Shown: in pieces, positions 9,684-21,272 of the stretch
How the letters are laid out: each line of letters opens with the position of its first letter
Position numbering within the stretch: the first letter of the stretch is position 1
Program-made: the position numbers and the translations under genes
Source of the DNA: Lumbricus terrestris
Lineage: Eukaryota; Annelida; Clitellata; Crassiclitellata; Lumbricidae
NCBI GenBank assembly: GCA_949752735.1
Contig: OX457037.1
Coordinates: 64,539,449 to 64,603,448 of the forward strand
Direction: 5' to 3'
Length of the DNA: 64,000 nt
The notes under the pieces: model-generated
What the model was told of the DNA's origin: nothing
Seen by the model: the letters and a program-made list of their open reading frames with translations, nothing else
Database searches by the model: none

Positions 9684-9903
9684 TGATGATGTCGGACGTA
9701 GCCTAAGTCCCTGAGGAGATGACCGAAAAGTTGGCGTGTTCCAGTTCGTTGTTATTCCGCGGGTATCACAGAAGCGTCGCAAAAAGATGTAGGGCCTATG
9801 TATATATTTTATGAAGATGAAATCTGAAAGCATGATGGACGTTCGACGGTGTCGAGTCTCCTCGAAACCACAGATGGCGCTGTTCCGAGTGAGCGCAGAA
9901 ACC

Positions 9904-10005
9904 TATGACGTCAGAGCCGATGCCGATGACGTCAAAGTCCAGATACCGATGACGTCAGAGCCCGATACCGATGACGTCAAAGCCAAGATACCGATGACGT
10001 CAGGA
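9904..10005. repeat. Tandem repeat of five TGACGTCA (CRE) palindromes
   Basis: Perfect octamers occur at 9906-9913, 9927-9934, 9950-9957, 9972-9979 and 9995-10002, spaced 21-23 bp in an imperfect unit containing GATACCGATGACGTCA. TGACGTCA is the full CREB/ATF binding site, but position in the probable 3' UTR and tandem structure leave function open. Confidence 0.92.
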
Positions 10006-10660
10006 TAATCAGGATACCGATGATGGCACCAGAACGGGTTTTCTTTTCGTATTATTGTTTGGGTATTAATCTGTGTGATATTTGTGGATGAAACGTGAGA
10101 ACGTGGCACATAATAATATTGCCCTTGCTACGTGTGTCGACGACAGTATTATTCGCCTAAAGAACAGTTTCTCAGCATTTTGTGCCCCACAAATGTTTCG
10201 GGGCTTAGAAGATTTTGCAAAACTCTTGTTCTACTAGGTTTATTTTACGTTTGTTATTCGACATTGTTCTTTCGATCGTAACCTCCGACTTACATGTAGG
10301 CCTACCTTCGCCATGTTGCCCAATTATATGTAACATAGGCTACTTGATTGAAATAGGTCTATATTAGGCTATAAGGTAGGCTACTATAATTTTTATTCGT
10401 TTTATCACGCAGGAAAAGCCACGTTGGTCGCATAACACCACAGCAATGGGTATTCGGTGGAATATGCCGGGAAACGGGGAGGGTGAATTAAAATTATAGT
10501 ACCGGCTATAATTCCAACATGTTTCCTTACAGGCCAATTCCTGCATGAAGTTATCACATATTCACTGATATTCAGCTATATTCCTAGATAATTAGGCTAT
10601 TTACTTATAGGGCCTAACTCGTTGTATATTCGGTCGTTCTTTATTTCTACATTTCTTGAA

Positions 10661-10666
10661 AATAAA
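10661..10666 (+). promoter_or_regulatory. Candidate poly(A) signal of ADAM10
   Basis: AATAAA about 980 bases after the stop, with a second at 10718. Either could serve. AT-rich sequence makes chance occurrence possible. Confidence 0.4.
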
Positions 10667-10745
10667 CCGATTAAGACCCCACCTGCCCCAAATATTTGTT
10701 TTGACTAGACCCCTACGAATAAAGCCGATTTCTGCGACGCCGTTT

Positions 10746-12671
10746 TTGGCCGATGTAGAAGTCTCGAGATTACGTTTTTGGTTGTTGCGATATTTTGTTA
10801 TATTCTGTTGTATTCTGCCATATTTCTTGAATACTCCATCGTATTTTGTTATTTGTTATCTTCGTGTTTTGTAAATTCAGTTTAACTCCGGTATGTTTTC
10901 ACATACCTATAATAATTTATCACCATATTTCCTTATATTTTTTTGTATTCCGCTAAATGCACATTTAGCTATAGGTAATAATGTGTAACTTAAAATTAAT
11001 TTCATGATGCGCTTATAAGGCGATGGATTTTCTAAGATGGACTCAAATATCTGTCAAAATGTCCTAGATGGAATCCGAGAAACTAACCGATTGATAGTAT
11101 TTTGATTCTAAACAGGTTAGTAAGAAATTAAGTAAGTTTATAGGCTATACCCTATAGTATTTTTTGTTGACCAATTTATTAGCCTACTGATCACATTTAG
11201 GCGCACAGCATCTAATCAACATTGTTAAGAAGTAGCCTAACCTATAAATAACATGACATCCGAGCAATTAAATGTTTGTGGATTTGTTATTGTTTGTGAC
11301 GTTCAGATTATAAGTTTCTCTTGAATAGCCTGTGTATGAAAATAGAAGATCCTAATCATATAGGCTGTTGACAATTTGACACCTGCGGAGATGTTTGCGG
11401 GAATGGCAAAATACGATGACCACGGTTAGGCCGTTAGCAAGACCTTGAAATATGCAAAGCAGGAAATTCAGAACATGGGCAATTTTCATTTGAAAGTTTC
11501 TAAATGTAAATTTCTCAGTTTCATTTTGCGCATAATTAATCTCATTAGTAGAGTGATAATCCTACAAATTCTAATTCGAAGATCAATGTAACACGGTTCT
11601 CGTGTAGGCTATGTTCTGAACATCGTTGTGCAAGCACACCTGGAAAATTAATTGCATAATGAAAAAGTTATGCGTGTTACTAAGCTTAGTTATTTCACCC
11701 GAGGAGGACCTAGCACTAAAAAGACGTTGACTTGAGTTATGTGAATCAATATTATATTATTGCTGTTCATGTCTGCTGACCCATTCTGAACTGAGGTTCA
11801 GCTGGATGTAAATGATCAGTTAATTTGTTTTTGGTGTTCGTTGCCATTTTTATATTTGCGATCTCGACGATTATTTTGTTAAAAGACCTGTGAATCATTC
11901 CAACAGACTTTGTAAATAGCTGGCAAATATTGTGTTATTCAGATGCAAGATATTTTGTTACGCCTGGCAATTAGGTTTTGTTTGTACAGCGCGTGATCTA
12001 ATTATTGTTTAGCTGTTGTCCGGATTTGTTATTGTTTGTGACGTTCATATATCATTCTGTAGAAAACGTGTATCGTATTTGAAATCGCTTTAATCCCGGC
12101 CTCTACACTTGCACAGAATTTCTATCTACTTGCCTTTGACGACAGGCTTTAACTATGTCAGCCGATTTGTTTTGTGATTTGGTTAACTGCTTACATTATT
12201 ACATCTCTTGTTTTTACTTTTACTGCATATTTTTTCTGTTGTGCATTGTTAGCTACCGTCAAAAGCAGGAATCTAGGCTACTGTTAGGAACTGGTAATGT
12301 ATCGTTTGAACATTCTAGATGATTCTCCAGGCGTGTGTTTTATGGTTGGTCGAATGCAAGTTGGATTGACGAAAACAATTCTTGTTGGATACGCCTAGAA
12401 ATCGAATTGATGAAAGTAATATTTGCCTGGGCCTATATAGAAATGGGATTGGTGAAAAGATTCGTGTGTAAATTGGAGCTCGATTGATGAAATAATTGCT
12501 ACTCAGGTAGAAGCTGAATATTATTGATGAACATTAGGCTATTCTTGCTTAAATGGAAGCCGGATTGATGAGAAGGAACCGTTCCAGGGTAGAAATGCAA
12601 TTGATGAAAAATAAAAATGCTAGGTCTACATGTGCATTGGGCGAATAACTAAAATCATAGAACGATATATT
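10746..12671. other. Intergenic AT-rich sequence
   Basis: No exon or RNA gene is seen. Bases 11386-11535 resemble the interior of the MITE at 5068-5425 (shared TGCAAAGCAGG and AAATTTCTCAGTTTCATTTTG) and are a relict copy. A group of similar GGAATTGATGAAA-type phrases lies at 12360-12610. Confidence 0.5.
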
Positions 12672-12913
12672 CAGGGCTGTACTGGTAAATTTTGAGGTGA
12701 GTAGCCTACACGCTGACCGGAAGAAAAACCGACTTTTCGGGCCAAAAAATTCTGACGGTTGTCCTTCACCCAGAAAATTTCCTCATTTTCCCGTCCCAAA
12801 AACTCTGACGACATTTCTTTTTTGTCATTCACTCCGGATTTCGTGAAAAATACAGCTATAATATCCTTTGCTGTATACATACCCGCGTATGTATACCCTT
12901 GATTACAGCCCTG
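12672..12913. mobile_element. Short hAT-like MITE (CAGGGCTGTA ends)
   Basis: The left end CAGGGCTGTA and right end TACAGCCCTG are inverted repeats. Perfect 8-bp duplications GATATATT flank it (12664-12671 and 12914-12921). At 242 bp it is non-autonomous. Confidence 0.88.
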
Positions 12914-13888
12914 GATATATTGCAAATCGTAACATTAGCTCAAAGTTCAGGAAGAGTATGATGCTGTAAAAGTTTTAGTTCACAATACAAGCGTAGGCGG
13001 CGGCTTCCTCTTCCATGCTAAGTAGGTCTAAGTAAACGGTTCATATGTCACAACTCACAATGTTTAGGTTTAAAGGTGTTAAATTGCGCTTGACAAACGT
13101 GTCAAGTGGTCAATTCCTATTAAAGCAAAGGTCTGTGTTTAGACCTACTAAGTGTTAGTAACATATCTTCACTCTGTACGTGCAATCTAAACACTTCACC
13201 GGCAATGATGGTTATGATTACGCCTTTAGAAATCTAGTAGTGGGTCGATATAGGCTACACATATACCTGTGTAAGCCTATAATTAATACGGTACGTGTAT
13301 CAGGATATTTAACACAGCGTATTATGGAGTAGCCTATACAGGTCAACCTCACAAAACTTAGGCATATACTTGCCTTTCCTTGCATATAATAATTCATTAT
13401 GTTACAGCGCAATGTTTATCTTACGCCATAATAATAATTATAGTTCGTCACTATTCCGAAAGTTTAGATTTGCATGGATCAACATCTAGTAACTAATTAG
13501 GTAAATAATTATATGAAAGTTCAATTGCACTACATGTAGTGACTGTGTAAGCCGCGTCGGTGTTGGGCGTAGAAATCGGAACAAACTCAGAATTTCTGTT
13601 GCGCAACAAAGACATTAATTTTATTTTTCGAATTCTGAAACATTTCCGAAAGCAACTGCGTTGCTCTCTTCAACCTCTTTGCATCACAAATATTTAATAC
13701 CTAGACTATGTTAGTCTGAAATATTTATCGTGTTTTAGCCGTGGAATGAAAAGCGGTTTAAAATGACGTTAGGTTTCCAGTTTTTGCCAGTTTTAACTCT
13801 GAAGTAGGCCTATAGGCTACAAATTGTATTGTCTTATTATAGAGCGGTGTACACAAGATTTTATACCAGTTGGGAGTGTGAGTATTTG

Positions 13889-15374
13889 CAGTGCCGGCGC
13901 TAGGGTACCTGAGGCCCCCCCGAAAAAAAAAACTTGGGCCCACCATACCTTGAGCTGTCATCTCAGTAAAAAATTTCATAATGTAAGTGCTGAAAGACAT
14001 GATGTAAGACTTCAATAAATGTCCCCTCCCAAATGTTAAATTTTTGAAATTTCCATGCTGTAATGGTAGAATTTTAACCTGTCATCCTTACAAAAATTGC
14101 TCATTTTCAGTGCTGTTAGTCGTGGTTTAGGACTTCAGAGTGTGCCCTCTCCATTGTTTAAATTTGTCCGATTTGCCAACTGTAATGGTAGCATTTAAAG
14201 GCTGTCATCTTAACAAAATTGATCATTATTGATGGGCAGTGGATGATACTTATGAAATATTTCTGAAATATTGGGGATACAAGGATTCCGTCCCAACCAT
14301 AAATTGTGGGGCCGTGCCCCTGTCCACACCCCCAAAGTCTCCTCTTTGGTTGAAGGACAATGCTCTATTAGTTTGCGTAATATTATTTTGTATGATTTGC
14401 GTTAAAATATAATTCGGTGCGTGATTTCAGGAATGAACAGTCATGAAAGGTATAATTACCAGCTACATTTGAGGCCCCTTGCAAACTTGAGATCAGACAT
14501 ACCAAGGACATCTGGGACCCTACACAGGCTTTAATGTTTGGGCCTCACGCATGTTTTATTTGGAGGCCTCATCCAATTAGCAATTAGAATCAGTTACAAT
14601 TTATAAACACTGTGTTTGAGAGAGTGGACGAAATTGCCTGAGCAAGTTTAAATGGCTTTAAACTTACGCCCATAATCGGTACGATATTTGCATTAGGTCT
14701 GCTATGGCAGTGCCATGTGGTTAGTTGAGGCATGCACCAGACCGGATCTGTACAGTCACAAATAGGCATAATGACCAGCTAAATTTGGGTGCCCTCTTTC
14801 AAACTCTAAGGGCTTTATACTTACGCCCAAAATCAGTATGATATTTGCACTAGATCTGCTATGGCAGTGCCGTATGGCTAGTGAGGTATGCACCAGACCG
14901 GATCTGTACAGTCACAAATAGGCATAGTGGCCAGCTAAATTTGGGCCCCCTTCCACTATGCCGGGAGTACAGGGGGTGCTAGCGCCGGTGTCACGAAATA
15001 AAGTCTCCCCCCGATACAAAGTCTCTCCCCGAAACAGAGTCTCCCCCTGGCTGAAACTCTGTATTGGAAGAATTTTTCTGAAGTAAAAGTATTATATGTT
15101 TTCTTGTTATATAATCTGGCAACGTAAACTAACCGTTTAGCCTGCTCATCTCTAAATTTGATGCAACTGTAGCCAATTTTACGCTGATCGGGGGAGACTT
15201 TATTTCGTGGACGGCGGAAATATTCTCTCCCCCACGGAGACTTTATATCAGAATATAGTCTCCGGGGGCGAATTTATTCTGGAACAGATCCTCCGGGGGG
15301 AGAATCTGTTTCGAAATAAAGTCTCCGGGGGGAGACTTTTAGGGGGGAGACTCTGTCACGCGACACCGGCACTG
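13889..15374. mobile_element. hAT-like element with CAGTGCCGGCGCTAG ends, split by a second element
   Basis: Perfect 8-bp duplications AGTATTTG (13881-13888 and 15375-15382) flank it. The 15-bp left terminus CAGTGCCGGCGCTAG is matched exactly on the right by CTAGCGCCGG plus CACTG once the insertion at 14989-15365 is removed. The interior holds tandem subrepeats of about 124 bp (units near 13955, 14080 and 14203) and paired GGCAGTGCCRTRTGG-type blocks at about 14707 and 14861. No transposase. Confidence 0.88.
14989..15365. mobile_element. Short MITE (TGTCACG...CGCGACA) with 4-bp CCGG duplication, nested
   Basis: It begins TGTCACGAAATAAAG and ends CACGCGACA, with CCGG on both sides (14985-14988 and 15366-15369). 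It interrupts the right inverted repeat of the host element. The interior is made of inverted GGAGACTTTAT and ATAAAGTCTCC blocks that would fold into hairpins. A related element is at 63258-63709. Confidence 0.75.
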
Positions 15375-16618
15375 AGTATTTGCAGCTGAAGATCCGACCA
15401 ATGTGTGCCCTGCATTCTGTTTTCTGATGTCCCTTTCTCACAACTATTTTTTAGGGCTGTTGTTCGATTAAAAATTTTAATCGAAATTAATCGCGCGATT
15501 AATTTTTTTAATCGCAATTAACGTCAAATTAATCGCAATACATTTCCTTCAAATATGTTAATCTTACTATAGTATAAGGACCCCTGAAGCATAAAATTTT
15601 AATGTCTGAATGCATTCTTTCTATTGCAAACATATTCAATAACCTTTGGTTTAGGCCTATTGAATTTCTGTATTTAGTTTATTGAACAGCTTTGTATGAC
15701 AGACAGAATTGAAACACTGTTCAAATCAGTCACCTGCTCAAAATCCGTTAATTTCTTTCACTTGAGCCACCTTTAATTAAAATGATAGAGACCTAAATGT
15801 GAAAATTAGACAACCGTTTTCTAACTTTCAAAATTAAATATTTTTTCAGCCAAATGCATAGGCAGGCCAGTTTATCTACATCAGCGGTTCTCAACCTGTG
15901 GGTCGCGACCCCCATGGGGGGTCGCCTGACGATTTGCCAGGGGTCGCCTGGACCCTTGAGAAATTTGTAAAAGATGTAAAAACGCTATTATACCATAGCA
16001 ACTTTAAATAAATTTGTATTATACTTTTGCTATGATTCATTCGTTAGATTGCGGCTACTAATTTAATTTGTTGCCATTTTAGTTTTCAAATATAAATTCC
16101 ACTTCTGCCATTCTTCCAAAAATTGATGTAATATTCGGTTTGCCAAAAGAATACATGTAGGCCATAATTATATGCTGTCAGCTAACGAGGTCTATACATG
16201 GGCAGGGACTTGTGGTGACAGAGTGACGAACCTCCGAAAGTTGTGCTGCTTATATTCCCAATATTTCATAAATATTTCCTGAATTAAACTGAATAAATTT
16301 CAATAGTGTTATGCGCTGTTCATCCTTAATGAGCAGGTTTGTTAAGACGCCAGCTTAATATGTCACCATGATAGCGTGCAAAGTTCAAAGGAAATTTACT
16401 GAGGTCTTACACCACATCTTGGAGCACCAAAATTGTGGGTAACTTTGTTAAGATTGAATCTTAAAGTGCTACAGTAGCAGTGCGCGAATCCAAAAAATTA
16501 AACAATTTGCAGGCGATACTATTAAGATGATAGCTTTAAATGCCGTAGCCTACTTAGAGTGTAGAAATGAAAAAGTTAAACACTGGGGAGGGGACATTAA
16601 TTTTATTGAAGCCTTAAG

Positions 16619-17970
16619 CAGTGCCGGATTAACTTTTTAGAGGCCTGGCGCAAACAATGCAACAAAACTAAAGTAGGCCCTCTATCCAATCAAATTATCA
16701 AAAAATGGGGGAAAAATAATTATATAGAAAAACATACTTAAATAATTTATGAACACAAAATGAAGCTGTGATAGGATCAAAGGAGATTTTTTAATTTTAC
16801 TTGTTACAGTTCAACTGTTCAAAAATGTTCGTCGAGTTTAAAAGTCTTTCCTTCCCGCTTTTAAAGTTAAGAAAGAATCAATGATATCTTGAAAGTCAAG
16901 ATCTGTCAAGATTTCCTACTCAATGTTCAAAAGAGTTAAATTTGCCAATCTGTCCTGGCCCATTGTTGACCTCAAAGATGATTTTATGCGTTTTAAATGA
17001 CTGAATGATCTTTTTCCCCGTTTGGTGTGATCGTAAAAAAGCAGAATCGTTTAGTTTTCTCTTGGTACTATTCAATTTTACTTTATTTCCATGTTGTTTT
17101 ATGGATTTAGAGTACATGCCATCTTGATTACGACATGGTTCAGGTCCCATCTGCAGCCAATAACTGACCAAATCTTCATTTATAGTCCACATAGCAGCAT
17201 CTGTTTGTGGCACGTTTCCAACAGATTGATTCTCTTGTTTTAATGGTAGATCTATGGTAGTTTCAGATTTAGGCATATCAATGATATCATTGCTGAAATC
17301 AAGGGTGTCTGTTGTTGGCATTAGTGCTGACACTGCTGAGCGGCCTAAGCCTGAACTGCATCCAGCTTCTGACGCTGAGTCGACACCATCTATAAATTGC
17401 GGCACTTCTCGTGTTTTTACTGCCAGAAATTTATCAATACTACCACGTTGCTGTTTGCCTACCTCTTCAAGTTCGCGTTTTCTTTGACGTTTCTGCCAAC
17501 CGGACTCAAATTTCTTCATTTTCTTTAGGTCTACTTATTTTATTTGTTTAAAAATTAAAATTAAAAAAAGAAATAAGCAGCTACATAAATACTAAATAGT
17601 AGATAATAATATTACATGGAACATATACTGTGTCGTCTGTACCGTACGCATATCTATATTTTATTTGGTGATGGGGTCGATCCGCGCATAAATTGATTAC
17701 GTCATACGTCATCATTACAGTACACAATTAATTAGTACGTCATCATTATAGTAGTAGTACTGTAGAAGACCGGTTTTATAATGCCACCAAATTTTATATG
17801 CAATGCTTGTTTTAGTGTTTTAGAAATTAAACATTTTAAATAAGCCGGACTGTGACTTATATAAACAAATTCGATCGGATAATCGGATTTCTCAATAATT
17901 TTTTTATTTTTACCCCCGAAAGAAGGCCTGGCGCAAGTGCGCCAGTTGCGCCATAGTTAATCTGGCACTG
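16619..17970 (-). mobile_element. Inner hAT element of the nest, with transposase N-terminal fragment
   Basis: The left end CAGTGCCGGATTAAC and right end GTTAATCTGGCACTG are inverted repeats, and GGCCTGGCGCAA occurs inside both ends. Perfect duplications GCCTTAAG flank it (16611-16618 and 17971-17978). It contains the minus-strand transposase remnant at 16920-17519 and is an internally deleted, non-autonomous copy. Confidence 0.9.
16920..17519 (-). pseudogene. hAT (ZMYM-like) transposase, N-terminal fragment
   Basis: An open frame of 199 codons starts MKKFESGWQKRQRKRELEE and continues GSIDKFLAVK, a disordered acidic Ser-rich stretch, then ISDP-like WTINEDLVSYWLQMGPEPCR. This resembles the N-terminal lead of hAT transposases of the ZMYM/TTF-finger type, where a basic start (SGxxKRKxR) precedes a ...FF/FL... 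motif and then the zinc finger. The zinc finger, the RNase-H-like catalytic domain and the dimerisation domain are all absent. It is read on the minus strand inside the inner element. Confidence 0.65.
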
Positions 17971-19067
17971 GCCTTAAGCCATGTCTTTCAGCACTGAAAT
18001 CATGAGGCACTTTACTGAGATGACAGCTTAAGATGCGACCACTGCAGCTTTTTGGAAATCAACGAAATTTTAGCAATGTGAGGGGACACTTTTAAAGTCT
18101 TAAACCACAACTATCCGCATTGATATGATGAGAAATTTTGTAAAAGCAATGGCAGCTTAAATGATAACATTGCAGTGTGAAAATTTTATAAAAATTTGGA
18201 CAATGGGAAAGGAGTTTATATATTCCCTTTACCAAATTTTGATGACATGGTTAGGCCTACTCACAAATTAACAATTCATTTATTGATCCATCTCCTGCTG
18301 AATAGACTTATGACAATGTCAAATTCAAGCTACCGAATAGGTATACTCTCAGAATCGCAAGATCCAGCAAACCTCGCACAATTTCAAAAGGCAGTTTTCA
18401 AATTATGATGGGAAACTGCATAAAATCGACAATGGGAAAAAATGCGGTGAATTTATCATTTTTGCTGTTGGGGGTCGTCACAACTTTCGAGATGTCACCA
18501 AGGGGTCGCCGTACCAAAAAGGTTGAGAACCGCTGATCTACATTGATCGGTTCAAGGGATGTTCTTATTAATTAACAATAGTAGGCCTGCTATTAAACCT
18601 CATTATTTAGTCACAATTTTTCACAAGAGGTTGCGGTTCTTGCCAAACCTCGTCTCAGTTGTCCTTCTGTAAACATTTATCATTTGAAACCTGAAATCCA
18701 TTGGTCATCTCCTGGAGTTCAACCAATGTAATCTGACGTGGTGAGAAAACAGCCTTAGTGGACGATGCGATGCGGCCGATTCGACGGTTCATCGTTAGCG
18801 TTTAACGCACGCATGCAGGCGATGATTGAGCAAAGAATTGCTTCGATAATACTCAAATTCTTTTTTGAAATATTTGCCAAAGAATGTATCACTAGTTTTA
18901 AGTAGCCTATGAGCTTTCCGTTTAAAACGAGTTTTTATGCCTCTGATTCCATTTTAATCAGATCAAATTAACGCGTACGATTAATGCGTTAAAATTGTTA
19001 ATCGCAAATTTTTTAGCGCGTTAATCGCACGCGTTAACGCGATTAAGTCAACAGCTCTACTATTTTT

Positions 19068-19610
19068 CCCATATTATGTCTCTTTCATTATTTTTTATTC
19101 ATTGGTTTAAACGATCTAGCATACTTACTTCTTAAATTTGTGGCAGACAAAGAATTGCCAATTGGGCGAAGACGTCAGATTTGCGAAAATGGTGTAAGCT
19201 TAGCCTGCGATTCTTCTAGAATTACATGTGCGGTCATCACTTTCTGGATATGACATTGTGTCTAACTTGCATTTAGTAGTAATAGGGCCGAAAATCGACT
19301 ATAATAATCCTATCCAAGATAGAATGCCAGCCATTGTGTGGTTTCTTTAACATACCCGACTTTCAACAATGAATTGCTGAAGAGACTTCCTTTCGTTTGT
19401 GGCTCATTTGAGGTCATATGTCTTCTGATGGTGTTTGTGAGGGTGGACCATTGAATGGGCGACGGTTGGGTGGACCGTATTTGTGTGTAGTCGGTCGTGG
19501 CATGAGTGTTCATTCACCTCGGAAGAGACATTGACCTCTGCGGGGCAGACGAACACACAAACCGTCGCAGACAATGTCTCGGTCGTAATCCATCTCTGCT
19601 TGATTGTCCA

Positions 19611-19642
<32 letters not shown>

Positions 19643-19790
19643 ATGGTGGTGGTTGTGATGGTGGTGGTGGTGTGTGTTGGGGGTGAGTCTGTTTTATGGG
19701 GATGCTGTTGGACCTGTTGGAAGCGCCACCCGGTCTATAATAGACCATGCATCCATAAAACGACGGCGGCGTTCCATTGGCCGAGAAAAA

Positions 19791-19868
<78 letters not shown>

Positions 19869-20232
19869 TGGTGTAATCAAATATTGATGCGGTGAAAAGA
19901 TCGACGAACATCTTTATGTCTGGCATTATCTGGGACTCGACTGAAGTCAAGAACTGAGCGTCGCTCTTTGAAAGCTAAGACTTAATAATAGCGTGCGATG
20001 AAGTGAATGCACTGTATATATATATATAATTATATATATATATGTATGTATGTGTGTGTGTACTGCGCAGTCACTCTGTACTTATGCGTACATGTACATA
20101 TGTATGCTATCTGTGTATATGTACATTGTGGATGATGTCTGTTATAGTAGGCTATATGTATTTATAATATGAGGGTACATGTATGCATGTATCTTTGTAA
20201 GTAATAAGTTCATGTGGATATAATAATGTACC
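19068..20232. other. Intergenic sequence with simple repeats
   Basis: CTG repeats lie at about 19611-19640 and a pure GT run of about 74 bp at 19794-19867. No exon is supported. The long open frames here are repeat translations. Confidence 0.6.
19794..19867. repeat. GT dinucleotide microsatellite
   Basis: Uninterrupted TG for about 37 units. Confidence 0.97.
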
Positions 20233-20652
20233 GTATGTATGTATGTATGTATGTATGTATGTATGTATGTATGTATGTATGTATGTATGTATGTATGTAT
20301 GCATGTATGTATGCATGCATGTATGTATGAATGTATGTATGTATGTATGTATGTATGTATGTATGTATGTATGTATGTATGTATGTATGTATGTATGTAT
20401 GTATGTATGTATGTATGTATGTATGTATGTATGTATGTATGCATGCATGCATCCATGTATGTATGTATGTATGTATGTATGTATGTATGTATGTATGTAT
20501 GTATGTATGTATGTATGTATGTATGCATGTATGTATGTATTATGTATGTATGTATGTATGTATGTATGTATGTATGTATGTATGTATGTATGTATGTATG
20601 TATGTATGTATGTATGTATGTATGTATGTATGCATGTATGCATGTATGCATG
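20233..20652. repeat. TATG tetranucleotide microsatellite, about 420 bp
   Basis: Mostly TGTA units with TGCATG variants near 20300-20320, 20440-20455 and 20522. The right-hand contig of the assembly begins with the sequence found 37 bases after this array (20689), so the array probably stopped that contig. Confidence 0.97.
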
Positions 20653-21146
20653 TGTTCCTCTAGTCTATATTAACATGGTGTTTTATATAGCGGCAATTTG
20701 ACCTCACAGCAGCGCCTTGTCTAACAGCCAGGCATTTTGTCTTCAGCAATCAAGCATTAAGCGACAGTGGATATTACGTCACACGGCCAAACAGTATACT
20801 CGCTGCCGGGTCTATTATTATAGACACAGTTGTTGACCACGTGCAGACTTTGCTATTAAGTCCATGGACGCCAACACCGAGGGAACGTCCTTTGTCGGAG
20901 CGAAGTTCACCGCAGGGAATTCATATCAGAAGTTAATCTCTTATACACTGCAGAGTGCAGCAGCAGCGAACGAAGGCGCTCTTTCTTTCGACAGATTCTT
21001 AGACTGGATGCTGTTGTTGAGACGCTCGACCAAGTCTATTACATCATGCTGCTTTATGGCTTTGATCTGCGCCTCTGTGACCTTTTTCCGAATAACCGTT
21101 TAGACATTCATCTCTCTACCTCACCCTTGCCCACTTCTTTTCTCTG

Positions 21147-21177
<31 letters not shown>

Positions 21178-21228
21178 TTCTCTGTCTCTCTCTCTCTGTC
21201 TCTCTCTCTCTTTCTCTGTCTGTCTCTC

Positions 21229-21272
<44 letters not shown>

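Larger units (their letters stand above)
9684..10745 (+). other. Probable ADAM10 3' untranslated region
   Basis: This is the stretch after the stop codon. AATAAA signals occur at 10661-10666 and 10718-10723. The 3' end is not known. A 22-bp repeat with TGACGTCA cores lies at 9904-10005. Confidence 0.5.
15882..18535. mobile_element. Middle hAT-like element of the nest (CAGCGGTTCTCAACC ends)
   Basis: The left end CAGCGGTTCTCAACCTGTGG and right end AGGTTGAGAACCGCTG are inverted repeats of a type known from hAT elements in many animals, next to GTCGCGACCCCC sequence. Perfect duplications ATCTACAT flank it (15874-15881 and 18536-18543). Its interior carries diverged subrepeats in reverse orientation to those in the element at 13889. 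Confidence 0.9.
15452..19059. mobile_element. Outer hAT-like element of a three-level nest (TAGGGCTGT ends)
   Basis: The left end TAGGGCTGTTGTTCGATTAA and right end TTAAGTCAACAGCTCTA are imperfect inverted repeats, followed inward by AT-rich CGATTAATCGCG palindromes. Perfect 8-bp duplications CTATTTTT flank it (15444-15451 and 19060-19067). Without the nested insert it is about 950 bp and has no coding capacity. Confidence 0.88.

Noticed and set aside
13889..15374. Two adjacent elements rather than a nested pair
   Set aside because: The outer AGTATTTG duplications and the split 15-bp terminus require one element inside the other.
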